A DNA stretch of 39,151 nt from an uncultured Spirochaetales bacterium. GTDB taxonomy: Bacteria; Spirochaetota; Spirochaetia; Sphaerochaetales; Sphaerochaetaceae. The notes below the pieces were generated by a model that saw only the letters and a program-made list of their open reading frames with translations, was not told where the DNA came from and searched no databases. The stretch lies in assembly GCA_949285145.1 (NCBI GenBank), contig CASDXQ010000014.1, forward strand, positions 1 through 39,151. Reading direction: 5' to 3'. The translations under genes were made by a program, and so were the position numbers. Shown piece by piece: positions 1 to 7,185 of the stretch (positions are counted from its first letter, which is position 1; each line of letters begins with the position of its first letter).

Positions 1-213
1 TCCTTGTTTTCTTTTCTGTTTTGCACCAATGATACTGCATCAGGTGTGCCAACTTATTCATTTCTTTTAATTACAACAACTTACTCTTAAACCTGCCTCG
101 CTGTTCCCCTTTTTCTCCCTCCACTATGGGTCATTCTGATACACCGTGCGCACCTAAGATTGCCACACGTGTCATCCTGACCCTGCAGCTGAGAGCAGAA
201 ACAAAAAATTGTA
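1..213. other. Intergenic region left of the first gene
   Basis: No open reading frame of convincing length or composition is visible here on either strand, and no tRNA-like cloverleaf was seen. The only structure I can point to is a long imperfect hairpin at 128-183 (listed separately). The region follows the 3' end of the unrecognised gene at 214-918, so it would be its downstream region. The left edge is the window boundary, so a gene or promoter further left cannot be judged. Confidence 0.5.
128..183. other. Long imperfect inverted repeat (hairpin)
   Basis: GGGTCA at 128-133 pairs with TGACCC at 178-183. After a 3x3 internal loop a second block of about six pairs follows (137-142 with 169-174, one wobble), and GTG/CAC pairing continues further in. 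Neither orientation is followed by a T-run, so it is not an ordinary intrinsic terminator. It lies just downstream of the stop of the minus-strand gene at 214. It could be a 3'-end stabilising hairpin or a small structured RNA; this is read by eye and not folded by a program. Confidence 0.35.
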
Positions 214-918
214 TCAGGAAAAAGCGGTACAGGATAGAAAGGACTCAAGGGTATAACTTCTGATACCTGAGAAATTGATTACCGGACTCTGAGGTGAAAC
301 AAGTATTTTTGCGGCCTTCTCCTGAATAGTGTTCAGCGGGTCTATATCCTGTGCAACCGCCAGCAGAGAAGAACCAAGACGCGCTTTTATCAGGGAAGTG
401 GAGAATGACACCTCATAGCCGAGCGAGAGAAGATGTCTTATAGCAAGAACCCTTGCATCATCTCCTTCATAATAATAAGGAATTAGACAGATACGCCCTT
501 TCTCCCCGCAAACCGGAATGAAAAGTCCTGATGAAGCGAAGCTTTCAATGATGGACCGGGCTTTATAAAAAGATGAGAGGTGGAATTTTCTCATGAACGA
601 CTTTGTTGAAATATTGAAAACCGCACCTGATCTCAATTCAGAATAGAAATCGCGGGCACATCTGCCATCCAGGCAGAGCGGACCGATTATTTTCATAAGC
701 AGGAGGTGGGATGTGATAAGCTCTTCATCCTTTGATGAATAACAGACCATGTTGCACCAGAGACTGTCATTTTTCCACTCTCTTCCTTCTTCAAGAGTCA
801 GTCCCCTGAAGCCGCAGCCAAGTATTCTTTCCTTTACTCTGGCGCTGCAACGAACATCAGGTGCAACAAGGTTGATATTCCGGATTCCGTTTTTCAGTAT
901 CGTCTTTATATGTTCCAT
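214..918 (-). CDS. Unrecognised 234-residue protein
   Basis: I do not recognise this family. The protein is 234 residues, soluble-looking, without a signal peptide, membrane segment or repeated motif. It has seven scattered cysteines (for example near residues 24, 35, 54 and 58) but no clear CxxC metal cluster. The middle (about residues 100-135) reads like a helical region of the type found in small DNA-binding or regulatory domains, but no helix-turn-helix can be claimed. It follows alaS by 42 bases. The ATG at 918 has no Shine-Dalgarno; a poor -10-like TGTACT lies 7 bases upstream of it, so it may be read from alaS or be leaderless. Codon use looks like its neighbours, so I believe it is a real gene, with function unknown. 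Confidence 0.6.
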   Translation of the reverse strand: MEHIKTILKNGIRNINLVAPDVRCSARVKERILGCGFRGLTLEEGREWKNDSLWCNMVCYSSKDEELITSHLLLMKIIGPLCLDGRCARDFYSELRSGAVFNISTKSFMRKFHLSSFYKARSIIESFASSGLFIPVCGEKGRICLIPYYYEGDDARVLAIRHLLSLGYEVSFSTSLIKARLGSSLLAVAQDIDPLNTIQEKAAKILVSPQSPVINFSGIRSYTLESFLSCTAFS

Positions 919-932
919 ATAAAACAGTACAC

Positions 933-960
933 AAAAATTCCGGAATCCGGCTAACAGCCG
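933..960 (-). terminator. Possible weak terminator after alaS
   Basis: Read on the minus strand directly after the alaS stop, CGGCT-GTT-AGCCG (960-948) can form a 5-bp hairpin, and an alternative CCGG-ATT-CCGG hairpin overlaps it. A run of five T (at about 933-937) follows. The stem is short and the two hairpins compete, so termination would be partial. The next gene begins only 15 bases further on. Confidence 0.3.
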
Positions 961-2754
961 TCATTTTTCAAGTACTGCCTTGATTCTTCTCACTCCCGCG
1001 CTTGATGACTGTTCCTTCACGATTCTGAAGTGCCCCATCGTTCCTGTGTGTTCAACATGAGGTCCGCCGCAGACTTCTTTTGAGAAATCTCCGATTGAAT
1101 ACACTTTGACAAGTTCTCCGTACTTTGCGTCAAACTGGGCAACAGCCCCCTGTTCACGAGCCTCTTCCACTGTCATAGTCTCGCATGTCACAGGAAGATC
1201 CTTCCGGATCTGCTCATTTACAAGATCCTCAATCTGCTTAAGCTCATCTTTAGTGAGAGCACATGGATGGTTAAAATCAAATCTGAGACGTTCTGCTGTG
1301 ATATTTGAACCGAGCTGCTTTACATAACCGCCCAGAACATCGCACAGTGCCTTATGAAGCAGATGAGTTGCCGTATGAAGTGCCGTCGTTGCTTCACTGT
1401 GATCTGCAAGACCTCCCTTGAACTGTCCTTCAGCTCCGGCACGGCTGACTTCCTGATGTTTCTGGAAAGCTTCCTCGAAACCTTTCACATCCACAGAAAA
1501 ACCATGTTCCTTTGCAAGTTCAACTGTAAGCTCAATCGGGAAACCGTATGTATCATAAAGCTTGAAAGCAAGCCGGCCTGATATGATCCGGCTGTTTCCC
1601 TTCATGAGATTTGGAAGCATTTTCTCAAATTCCTTCTCGCCTTTCACAAGCGTGTCGGAGAATTTCGCCTCTTCCTTCTTCAGCTCATCGAAAATGAAAT
1701 CCTTTCTTTCCTTCAGTTCCGGATATGCACACTCATAAAGAGAGAGCACGACTACAGCAATATCGGAAAGGAATGCATGGCCGATGCCGAGTTTTCTGCC
1801 ATGACGTACCGCTCTTCTTATCAGACGGCGCAGGATATAGCCCTGTCCGACATTTGACGGGGCCATGCCTCTCTGATCACCGAGAATGAAAACACTTGTC
1901 CTTATGTGATCGCAGATAATTCTTATTGAAGTGTCATCATCCTCGTTTTCACCGTATTTTCTGCCTGTAAGCTCCTCCACTTTCGCAATAAGCGGAGTGA
2001 AGACTTCTGTCTCATATACGCTTTTCTTGCCCTGGAGAATGGCGATTGTCCTCTCAATGCCCATGCCGGTATCGATACACTTTCTCTCCATCTCGTTGTA
2101 CGAGCCTTTCTCATCCTTCCTGTAGCCCATGAAAACGTCATTCCAGATTTCGAAATACTTGCCGCAGGAGCAGCCCGGTCTGCAGTCAGGCCCGCATGCC
2201 GGACGTCCCGTATCGATGAACATCTCGGAATCAGGGCCGCAGGGTCCTGTTTCTCCGGCCGGCCCCCACCAGTTATCTTCCTTGGGCATGAAATGGATTC
2301 TTTCTTCCGGGATTCCAAGAGATCTCCAGACAGATGCGGCCTCATCATCACGCGGAGCGTTCTCATCTCCGGCAAATACCGTGACCGAGAGTTTTTCAGG
2401 ATCTATCTCAAGATACTTTGTAAGAAACTCGTAGCTGTACTGAATGGCTTCCTTCTTGAAATAAGCTCCAAGAGACCAGTTGCCGAGCATCTCGAAAAAT
2501 GTCAGATGATGAGGATCTCCCACACTGTCGATATCACCGGTGCGGATACACTTCTGGTAATCGACAAGCATCTTTCCTGCCGGATGCTCCGCACCCAGAA
2601 TATAAGGTACGAGCGGGTGCATGCCGGCTGTTGTGAAAAGTACGGTCGGATCATTTTCCGGAATCAGTGAAGCACCTGAAATCTGTCTGTGCCCCTTGGA
2701 GACGAAGAAATCAATATAAAGTTTTCTTAATTCGTTTGCTGTCAATGCCTTCAT
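961..2754 (-). CDS. alaS: Alanyl-tRNA synthetase, compact form
   Basis: Charges tRNA-Ala with alanine and clears mischarged Ser/Gly in cis. The class II catalytic core is at the N-terminus (LFTTAGM, YQKCIRTGDID and FEMLGNWS motifs within the first 95 residues), followed by the tRNA-recognition helices and the editing (SAD) domain with HTATH near residue 460 and CGGPH near residue 565. The protein stops right after the editing domain at 597 residues, so the C-terminal C-Ala domain of the usual 870-residue enzyme is absent; Borrelia and Treponema enzymes are similarly short. The second editing motif is CGGPH rather than the common CGGTH. Start: ATG at 2754, with AGGA 10 bases upstream; an in-frame TTG six bases earlier sits too close to that site. 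Own promoter predicted at 2786-2815. Confidence 0.97.
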   Translation of the reverse strand: MKALTANELRKLYIDFFVSKGHRQISGASLIPENDPTVLFTTAGMHPLVPYILGAEHPAGKMLVDYQKCIRTGDIDSVGDPHHLTFFEMLGNWSLGAYFKKEAIQYSYEFLTKYLEIDPEKLSVTVFAGDENAPRDDEAASVWRSLGIPEERIHFMPKEDNWWGPAGETGPCGPDSEMFIDTGRPACGPDCRPGCSCGKYFEIWNDVFMGYRKDEKGSYNEMERKCIDTGMGIERTIAILQGKKSVYETEVFTPLIAKVEELTGRKYGENEDDDTSIRIICDHIRTSVFILGDQRGMAPSNVGQGYILRRLIRRAVRHGRKLGIGHAFLSDIAVVVLSLYECAYPELKERKDFIFDELKKEEAKFSDTLVKGEKEFEKMLPNLMKGNSRIISGRLAFKLYDTYGFPIELTVELAKEHGFSVDVKGFEEAFQKHQEVSRAGAEGQFKGGLADHSEATTALHTATHLLHKALCDVLGGYVKQLGSNITAERLRFDFNHPCALTKDELKQIEDLVNEQIRKDLPVTCETMTVEEAREQGAVAQFDAKYGELVKVYSIGDFSKEVCGGPHVEHTGTMGHFRIVKEQSSSAGVRRIKAVLEK

Positions 2755-2785
2755 AATCAAAGCTTCCTATAAAACATTCCTTGAG

Positions 2786-2815
2786 AGTATAATGATTTTC
2801 ATCAGAACAGTTCAA
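2786..2815 (-). promoter_or_regulatory. Predicted sigma70-type promoter for alaS
   Basis: On the minus strand TTGAAC (2810-2815), an 18-base spacer and TATACT (2786-2791). The -35 box overlaps the last codons of the dprA-like gene, and the predicted start of transcription is about 25 bases before the alaS ATG. Confidence 0.5.
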
Positions 2816-3722
2816 GCTGTCCGTCATCTTTCTTTTTTCCTCTTTTTCCAGCCGTATCAGCTGAGAACATCTTCTTCAGATCGTTCTTTCTGTATATTCC
2901 TGCCCCTTTTTCCCTGTACGCGGAAGCATATGTATAAACCGGATTGGACACACAGCTGCCGGCAATCAGTATCCTGCAGCCGCCTTCGCGAGCCATGTCA
3001 CAGAGTTTCCACAGCGGTCCCCCGTCCTTTTCTTCGATTACGACGATCAGACGGCTCAGTGCGGCTATGGTCTCATTGCGCAGAACCGCAAACCACTTCT
3101 GTGCTCTTCTGCAGGGAGCGAAAGGAGAGACAAGAAGGCCGAGTTTTCCGGAATTCGCGATATTCACCATAAGATCCTGCTGGCTTTCAGGAACGCACTG
3201 GTGCAGAGGTGAAGCCAGCACGACAATCTGCTTCAGCTGCTGGTTGAAGGCATAACGGGAAATATAAGCATCAAGGCCGGTATCCAGAGTTGTCATGACA
3301 GTGACATCCGCCGCCTTGAGCTCTGTCACAGCATGAACGGCATCAAAGCGTGCATCCTCTCCAGGCCCCCTCATGCCAAGCAGCGTCACATATTCCCCTT
3401 CCAGCAGAGAGGTGTTTCCGAATAAATAAAGAAAATGAACATTCCTGAGAGAATGCGGAAAACAGGAGTCTTCATGCGATAGTATCTCATATTCGAACGG
3501 ATAGGCATCAAAACTGTGTTTCACGGCATTATATGCTATGCTTACAGAGCTGTCCGGCAATCCAGTGACAGCCATCACTTCTTTCATGATTTCAACAAGC
3601 GGAACCGATACGCTGCATCTGGATGCACACTCGCCATACATAGTCCAGGCTTTTTTCTCATTTCCGCCGCATATGCTGCAGAGAGTCTCATACAGAAGTG
3701 CTTCGTTAACATGTCCCCGCAT
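2802..3722 (-). CDS. Divergent DprA/Smf-family DNA-processing protein
   Basis: DprA proteins bind single-stranded DNA and load RecA during transformation or recombination. The Rossmann-like core can be followed by eye: LLGMRGPG replaces the usual IVGSR motif, TLDTGLDAYISRYA replaces GLARGIDAAAH, and RNETIAALSRLIVVIEEKDGGPLWKLCDMAREGGCRILIAG matches, in shorter pieces, the conserved RNRIIAGLS...VVEA...SGSL...A...GR.V.AVPG stretch. Many signature positions are changed, so the identification is at family level only. Start: ATG at 3722 with GGAGG eight bases upstream, giving 306 residues and a 17-base overlap with panE; a longer frame reaching 3845 would lie inside panE and is unsupported. The C-terminus is Lys-rich and ends QLELF. 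It is likely co-transcribed with panE. Confidence 0.7.
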   Translation of the reverse strand: MRGHVNEALLYETLCSICGGNEKKAWTMYGECASRCSVSVPLVEIMKEVMAVTGLPDSSVSIAYNAVKHSFDAYPFEYEILSHEDSCFPHSLRNVHFLYLFGNTSLLEGEYVTLLGMRGPGEDARFDAVHAVTELKAADVTVMTTLDTGLDAYISRYAFNQQLKQIVVLASPLHQCVPESQQDLMVNIANSGKLGLLVSPFAPCRRAQKWFAVLRNETIAALSRLIVVIEEKDGGPLWKLCDMAREGGCRILIAGSCVSNPVYTYASAYREKGAGIYRKNDLKKMFSADTAGKRGKKKDDGQLELF

Positions 3723-4605
3723 TCGATTTCGCCTCCACGAGCTGATAGAGAAAATCACAAAGGGGCGTGGCAATTGAATGCCGCCGTCCCATATCTGAAA
3801 GAGAAAGGGAGAAATAACGGTTCTCCGTAGGTCTGTGCGCTTCAATATCCTGCAACATGCTCGTCTTTCCGGGACCCTCCATATTCCTCAGCACTTCAAA
3901 ACACCTTTCTTCATCCCTGTCGTCAAGAATAATTCCCTCAGCGGCGCTGACAGTTCTGATTTCCCTGTAAAGCATTCTTACAAGGCGGTGGAAATTCTGA
4001 TTTGAATTCATATCGCTGTATGTGAGATTCATGACTGAAGAAAGAGAATTCACGCAGATGTTGAATGCGAATTTCCACCACATATCGTGCATGATGTCAT
4101 GCGGAATATCATGCCATATTCCTGCGCACGTGAAAAGCTCGTCAATTCTGTCAATACGTTCAGTACGCACGCTGTCTTTCTCATTGAAAAGCACAAGTCC
4201 TCCCCTTGGAGAAAAACAGTCAATCCTGCTGCCGTTTCTCACAGATGACAGATTCGTGATGAATGAGTAAATCACATTTGAAGGCCGGAATCTGGCACTG
4301 ATCACCTTCTCGCTTTCAATTCCGTTCAGCAGGCTCATGATCAGCGTGCTCTCTCCGACATGAGGAGCAACTGTATCAAGGGCTGCAGCAAGATCCGTAT
4401 TCTTGCAGGCAATGATGATCAGATCGGCACTCTCCTTTTCCCTTATTACAGGAAAATCATAACGCACGCCGTTGACAGTACAACCTTCTTTCTCATATTT
4501 TCCAATTCTGTCATCAGATAGAAGAACACCGAATGATGACACAGGAGCAAGCCTGACGGCAAGCGGAGCTCCGACTGCTCCAAGTCCAAGCAAACGTACA
4601 ACCAT
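3706..4605 (-). CDS. panE: 2-dehydropantoate 2-reductase family protein
   Basis: NADPH-dependent reduction of ketopantoate to pantoate in pantothenate/CoA synthesis is the family function. The N-terminal dinucleotide-binding motif is GLGAVGAPLA (residues 7-16). The C-terminal ApbA domain has the conserved KFAFNICVNSLSSVMN (catalytic Lys region) and the family signature TSMLQDIEAHRPTENRY near residue 250; the last residue block usually reads E-I-D/N-x-x-x-G. At 299 residues it is full length. The ATG at 4605 has no Shine-Dalgarno but lies seven bases after a good -10 box, predicting a leaderless mRNA. No other pantothenate genes are nearby, so use on another 2-keto acid is possible. It overlaps the dprA-like gene by 17 bases. 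Confidence 0.9.
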   Translation of the reverse strand: MVVRLLGLGAVGAPLAVRLAPVSSFGVLLSDDRIGKYEKEGCTVNGVRYDFPVIREKESADLIIIACKNTDLAAALDTVAPHVGESTLIMSLLNGIESEKVISARFRPSNVIYSFITNLSSVRNGSRIDCFSPRGGLVLFNEKDSVRTERIDRIDELFTCAGIWHDIPHDIMHDMWWKFAFNICVNSLSSVMNLTYSDMNSNQNFHRLVRMLYREIRTVSAAEGIILDDRDEERCFEVLRNMEGPGKTSMLQDIEAHRPTENRYFSLSLSDMGRRHSIATPLCDFLYQLVEAKSNAGTC

Positions 4606-4612
4606 ATCAGGA

Positions 4613-4641
4613 ATATTAGAACTTATGAAAAACAGTGTCCA
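4613..4641 (-). promoter_or_regulatory. Predicted sigma70-type promoter for panE, leaderless
   Basis: On the minus strand TGGACA (4636-4641), a 17-base spacer and TAATAT (4613-4618). Only seven bases separate the -10 box from the panE ATG at 4605, so transcription should start at or within a base or two of the start codon. Confidence 0.6.
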
Positions 4642-4658
4642 TAAAGGAACAATTTCCT
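4641..4658 (-). terminator. Weak terminator-like hairpin after the XRE gene
   Basis: Read on the minus strand, AGGAA-ATTG-TTCCT (4658-4645... four-base loop) is followed by TTTAT. The stem is only five pairs. It ends directly at the -35 box of the panE promoter, so it may separate the XRE transcript from panE. Confidence 0.3.
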
Positions 4659-4692
4659 CACGGCTTCAGGGAAGGGAGAATAAAGCTTACTA

Positions 4693-5046
4693 TCAGTCAT
4701 CCTTCGCTTTCATCCGGTATCTTTTCCTCTCAACTTCATGTATGGAGACAACACCGGCTTCAAGCAGGATATCAGGATAAGCATTCAGAATATCGAGAAG
4801 ACGGGCACAGGCTCCGGATGGAGAATTGACTCCATGCTCCCATGCAATCACAGTTGCCTTGCTGACACCCATGATATCGGCAAGAACCGCCTGGGAAACA
4901 TGCAGAGAGGAGCGTAGTTTCCTGAGTCTGGCAGGATCCCACTTTCCAGCAGGTACAACTCTTACAACTTCATTCTTTTTCGTGCACTGGCGGGCCTTTC
5001 TGAAAAGGACATCCCTTACTTCATCTCTGAATATACTTGCCGGCAT
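4693..5046 (-). CDS. XRE-family helix-turn-helix regulator (antitoxin-like)
   Basis: A 117-residue protein with a Cro/C1-type helix-turn-helix at about residues 38-75: LRKLRSSLHVSQAVLADIMG followed by VSKATVIAWEHGVNSPSG. The form W-E-x-G-x-x-x-P-S-G-x-A with a following LLDIL helix resembles HigA/MqsA-type antitoxins, which repress their own operon. No toxin gene of the HigB/RelE type lies next to it. It starts 12 bases after nifU (AAGGG eight bases before the ATG), so it seems to be the third gene of a nifS-nifU-XRE transcript. It could be an orphan antitoxin or a regulator tied to Fe-S assembly; the second is inference from position only. Confidence 0.75.
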   Translation of the reverse strand: MPASIFRDEVRDVLFRKARQCTKKNEVVRVVPAGKWDPARLRKLRSSLHVSQAVLADIMGVSKATVIAWEHGVNSPSGACARLLDILNAYPDILLEAGVVSIHEVERKRYRMKAKDD

Positions 5047-5057
5047 GCCTCAAGCCC

Positions 5058-5672
5058 TTATCTGCTGTAGATATGCTTATATTCTTCAAGAGCCTCGATA
5101 ATTCTGTTTCTGCATTTCCCGCAGGCTGTGGAACAGCCTGTTTCGGCACTGAGAGCGTCAAATGTAAGACATCTGCCGCTCTTCACAAGCTCTTCGATCT
5201 GCACATCCGTCACACCTTTGCATTCACAGAGAATCTTTGCTGTACTGTTCCTGTATGGATTCGGCATATTGTTCTTCTCAAGATAATCATCAATGGCAGC
5301 CCTGAGTGCCTTGTCTCCCAGCACCGAGCAGTGGAACTTGTGCTCGGGAAGACCTCCGAGTGCACTGGTGATCATATCGGGAGTCAGATGATAAGCCTCT
5401 TCCAGACTCATGCCGACCGCCATCTCGCTCATCATTGAAGTGGAGGCTATGGCACTGGCACATCCGTATGTGAGCCATCTAAGATCACTTATCTTTCCAT
5501 TCTCAACCTTTATGCCGACTCTCATCTGGTCACCGCAGGCAAGAGAACCGACTTCGCCGATACCGTCCGGAGAAAAGTTCTCGCCATCTTTCCAGAGATT
5601 ACGTGGATTCATGAAATGATCCTTGACTGTATCCGTATATACCCACTGGGCAACAAAACTCCTGTTTTCCAT
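5058..5672 (-). CDS. nifU: NifU-like Fe-S scaffold with BFD-type [2Fe-2S] domain
   Basis: Scaffold on which new Fe-S clusters are built from sulfur delivered by NifS. The IscU-like N-terminal domain (residues 8-130) holds the three conserved cysteines in LACGDQ, YGCASAIASTSM and HKFHCSVLG. A second domain (about 147-200) has CECKGVTDVQIEELVKSGRC and GCSTACGKC, the four-cysteine pattern of bacterioferritin-associated ferredoxin-like domains. The C-terminal Nfu domain of classical Azotobacter NifU is missing, as in many anaerobes. The ATG at 5672 has AAGGTG upstream and sits one base beyond the nifS stop, so the two are translationally linked. In an anaerobic spirochaete this pair would serve general Fe-S assembly rather than nitrogenase. 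Confidence 0.95.
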   Translation of the reverse strand: MENRSFVAQWVYTDTVKDHFMNPRNLWKDGENFSPDGIGEVGSLACGDQMRVGIKVENGKISDLRWLTYGCASAIASTSMMSEMAVGMSLEEAYHLTPDMITSALGGLPEHKFHCSVLGDKALRAAIDDYLEKNNMPNPYRNSTAKILCECKGVTDVQIEELVKSGRCLTFDALSAETGCSTACGKCRNRIIEALEEYKHIYSR

Positions 5673-5673
5673 A

Positions 5674-6834
5674 TCACACCTTCCTTGTTGACATAGCTCT
5701 CACTTTCTTTATGATACCCGGCAGCTTCTCAACTACCGTATCGACATCGCTGACGGTATTGTACCTGCCCAGAGAGAACCTGATGGAGCCATGAGCGAGT
5801 TCGACATCAAGGCCGCAGGCAAGCAACACATAGCTCGGTTCAAGGCTGCCGGTGGCACATGCGGATCCTGTAGAGACTTCGATTCCCTCCATATCAAGAT
5901 AAAGCAGAATTGATTCACCTTCCGCACAAGGGAATGATACGTTGAGCGTACCGGGCAGGCAGTGTTCCCGGTTTCCGTTTATGACAACATCAGGAATATT
6001 CTTTTCTATCCCTTCCCTCAGCCGCTCTCTCAGCGACCAGAGATGATCATGCTCTTTCTGAAGATCTTCTCTGGCGAGCCGGGCCGCCTCTCCCATGCCG
6101 ATGATGCCCAGATTGTTATATGTACCGGCTCTGTATCCCTTTTCCTGATGCCCTCCGTGAACAAAAGGAGTGAGAGCTTTGCCATGACGTACATACAGGA
6201 CACCTGTACCTTTCGGGCCATAGAATTTGTGTGCGGACAGAGACAGATAGTCAAGATCCATATCTTTCACGCTGACAGGAATCTTTCCGATCGCCTGAGT
6301 GGCATCAGAATGCATGAAGGCACCTGCCTTATGGGCAAGAGCGCTTATCTTTTTTACAGGCTGTATCGTTCCTGTCTCGTTGTTGCCGGTCATGACACTG
6401 ACAAGAAGGACATCGTCACCAAGCATCTTCTCCAGCTCGTCAAGTCTCACCATACCGCTTTCGTCAACGGGTGCCAGATCTACACTGTATCCTTTCTCCC
6501 GGAGATATTTAACCTCTTCCATGATAGACGGGTGTTCTATTGTCGTGGTGATGATCCTGTTTCTCACGCTTCCCGAGTCAATGATATCTCGCATGGTATT
6601 GAAAACAGTATTGTTTGACTCGCTTGCTCCGCTTGTGAAGTATATCTCATCCTCTTGTGCATCAATGAGAAGAGCACACATCTTTCTTGCCCAGTCGATT
6701 CCGCTGCATGCGTTCCGGCCCAGAGCATGCATTGAAGATGCGTTGCCATACAGCTCAAGATTGTCTGCCATGATTCCGGCCACCTGAGGTGCAAGCTGTG
6801 TGGTCGCATTGTTATCCATATATATAGTTGACAT
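5674..6834 (-). CDS. nifS: Cysteine desulfurase, NifS type
   Basis: PLP enzyme converting cysteine to alanine and a persulfide that feeds the NifU scaffold. N-terminal MDNNATT motif, PLP Schiff-base lysine in SLSAHKFYGPKGTGVLY (around residue 203), and active-site cysteine in STGSACATGSLEPSYVL (around residue 325), the short-loop form typical of NifS/IscS group I enzymes. Full length at 386 residues. AGGAG lies about seven bases before the ATG. A weak promoter candidate overlaps the end of the preceding ykgJ-type gene, and nifU follows after one base. Confidence 0.96.
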   Translation of the reverse strand: MSTIYMDNNATTQLAPQVAGIMADNLELYGNASSMHALGRNACSGIDWARKMCALLIDAQEDEIYFTSGASESNNTVFNTMRDIIDSGSVRNRIITTTIEHPSIMEEVKYLREKGYSVDLAPVDESGMVRLDELEKMLGDDVLLVSVMTGNNETGTIQPVKKISALAHKAGAFMHSDATQAIGKIPVSVKDMDLDYLSLSAHKFYGPKGTGVLYVRHGKALTPFVHGGHQEKGYRAGTYNNLGIIGMGEAARLAREDLQKEHDHLWSLRERLREGIEKNIPDVVINGNREHCLPGTLNVSFPCAEGESILLYLDMEGIEVSTGSACATGSLEPSYVLLACGLDVELAHGSIRFSLGRYNTVSDVDTVVEKLPGIIKKVRAMSTRKV

Positions 6835-6869
6835 ATTATCTCCTGAAAAATGCCGTGAAGCGCTTTAAA

Positions 6870-6896
6870 GTTATAGCTAATACTACAACTCGTCAA
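6870..6896 (-). promoter_or_regulatory. Weak promoter candidate for nifS-nifU
   Basis: On the minus strand TTGACG (6891-6896) lies inside the last codons of the YkgJ-type gene, followed by TATAAC (6870-6875). The spacing is 15 bases, shorter than ideal, so this is tentative. No IscR or Fur-type operator was recognised. Confidence 0.3.
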
Positions 6897-7185
6897 GTTC
6901 AACAGTCCACTCGCAGCGGGGAGCAAATCTGAGATGATGCCTTTCAGCCCATCTGACATAAGAACAGGAAGGTGGGAGCCACTGTGCGAACATCGCTCTG
7001 AGAAGCGTCATCTTTCTGCAGGAAGGGCATTTTCTGAACCGGTCTGCGTAGACCCTGCATTTATTACCTCCGGTGAGAAAAGGGCACCTGCTGTTCATAT
7101 ACAGGACATATGAACGGGGGGCAATCTTTACCTTATCATGGCAGCACAGTCCGCAGCCTGTACATATGTCTTCCCACCATTTCAT
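6883..7185 (-). CDS. YkgJ/YcgN-type cysteine-cluster protein
   Basis: A 100-residue protein of the CxxCxxCC family, thought to bind zinc or iron-sulfur; biochemical role unknown. The start has CTGCGLCC, followed by RCPFL, KCRVYADRFRKCPSC and a last cysteine in PRCEW, the normal spacing for this family (YDxRPxxC-type region replaced by YADRFRKCPSC). The ATG overlaps the surE stop in an ATGA arrangement, so translation is probably coupled to surE. It ends 48 bases before nifS, and its last codons contain the nifS promoter candidate. Confidence 0.8.
   Translation of the reverse strand: MKWWEDICTGCGLCCHDKVKIAPRSYVLYMNSRCPFLTGGNKCRVYADRFRKCPSCRKMTLLRAMFAQWLPPSCSYVRWAERHHLRFAPRCEWTVELDEL

Noticed and set aside
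3723-3845. Longer N-terminus for the dprA-like gene
   Set aside because: It would lie inside panE coding sequence, and the ATG at 3722 has an ideal ribosome site.
4606-4692. A small toxin gene next to the XRE regulator
   Set aside because: The gap holds only a weak hairpin and the panE promoter; no small frame with a ribosome site was seen on either strand.
5962-6618. 218-codon plus-strand frame opposite nifS
   Set aside because: Antisense shadow of a strongly conserved gene; no ribosome site, no recognisable protein features.
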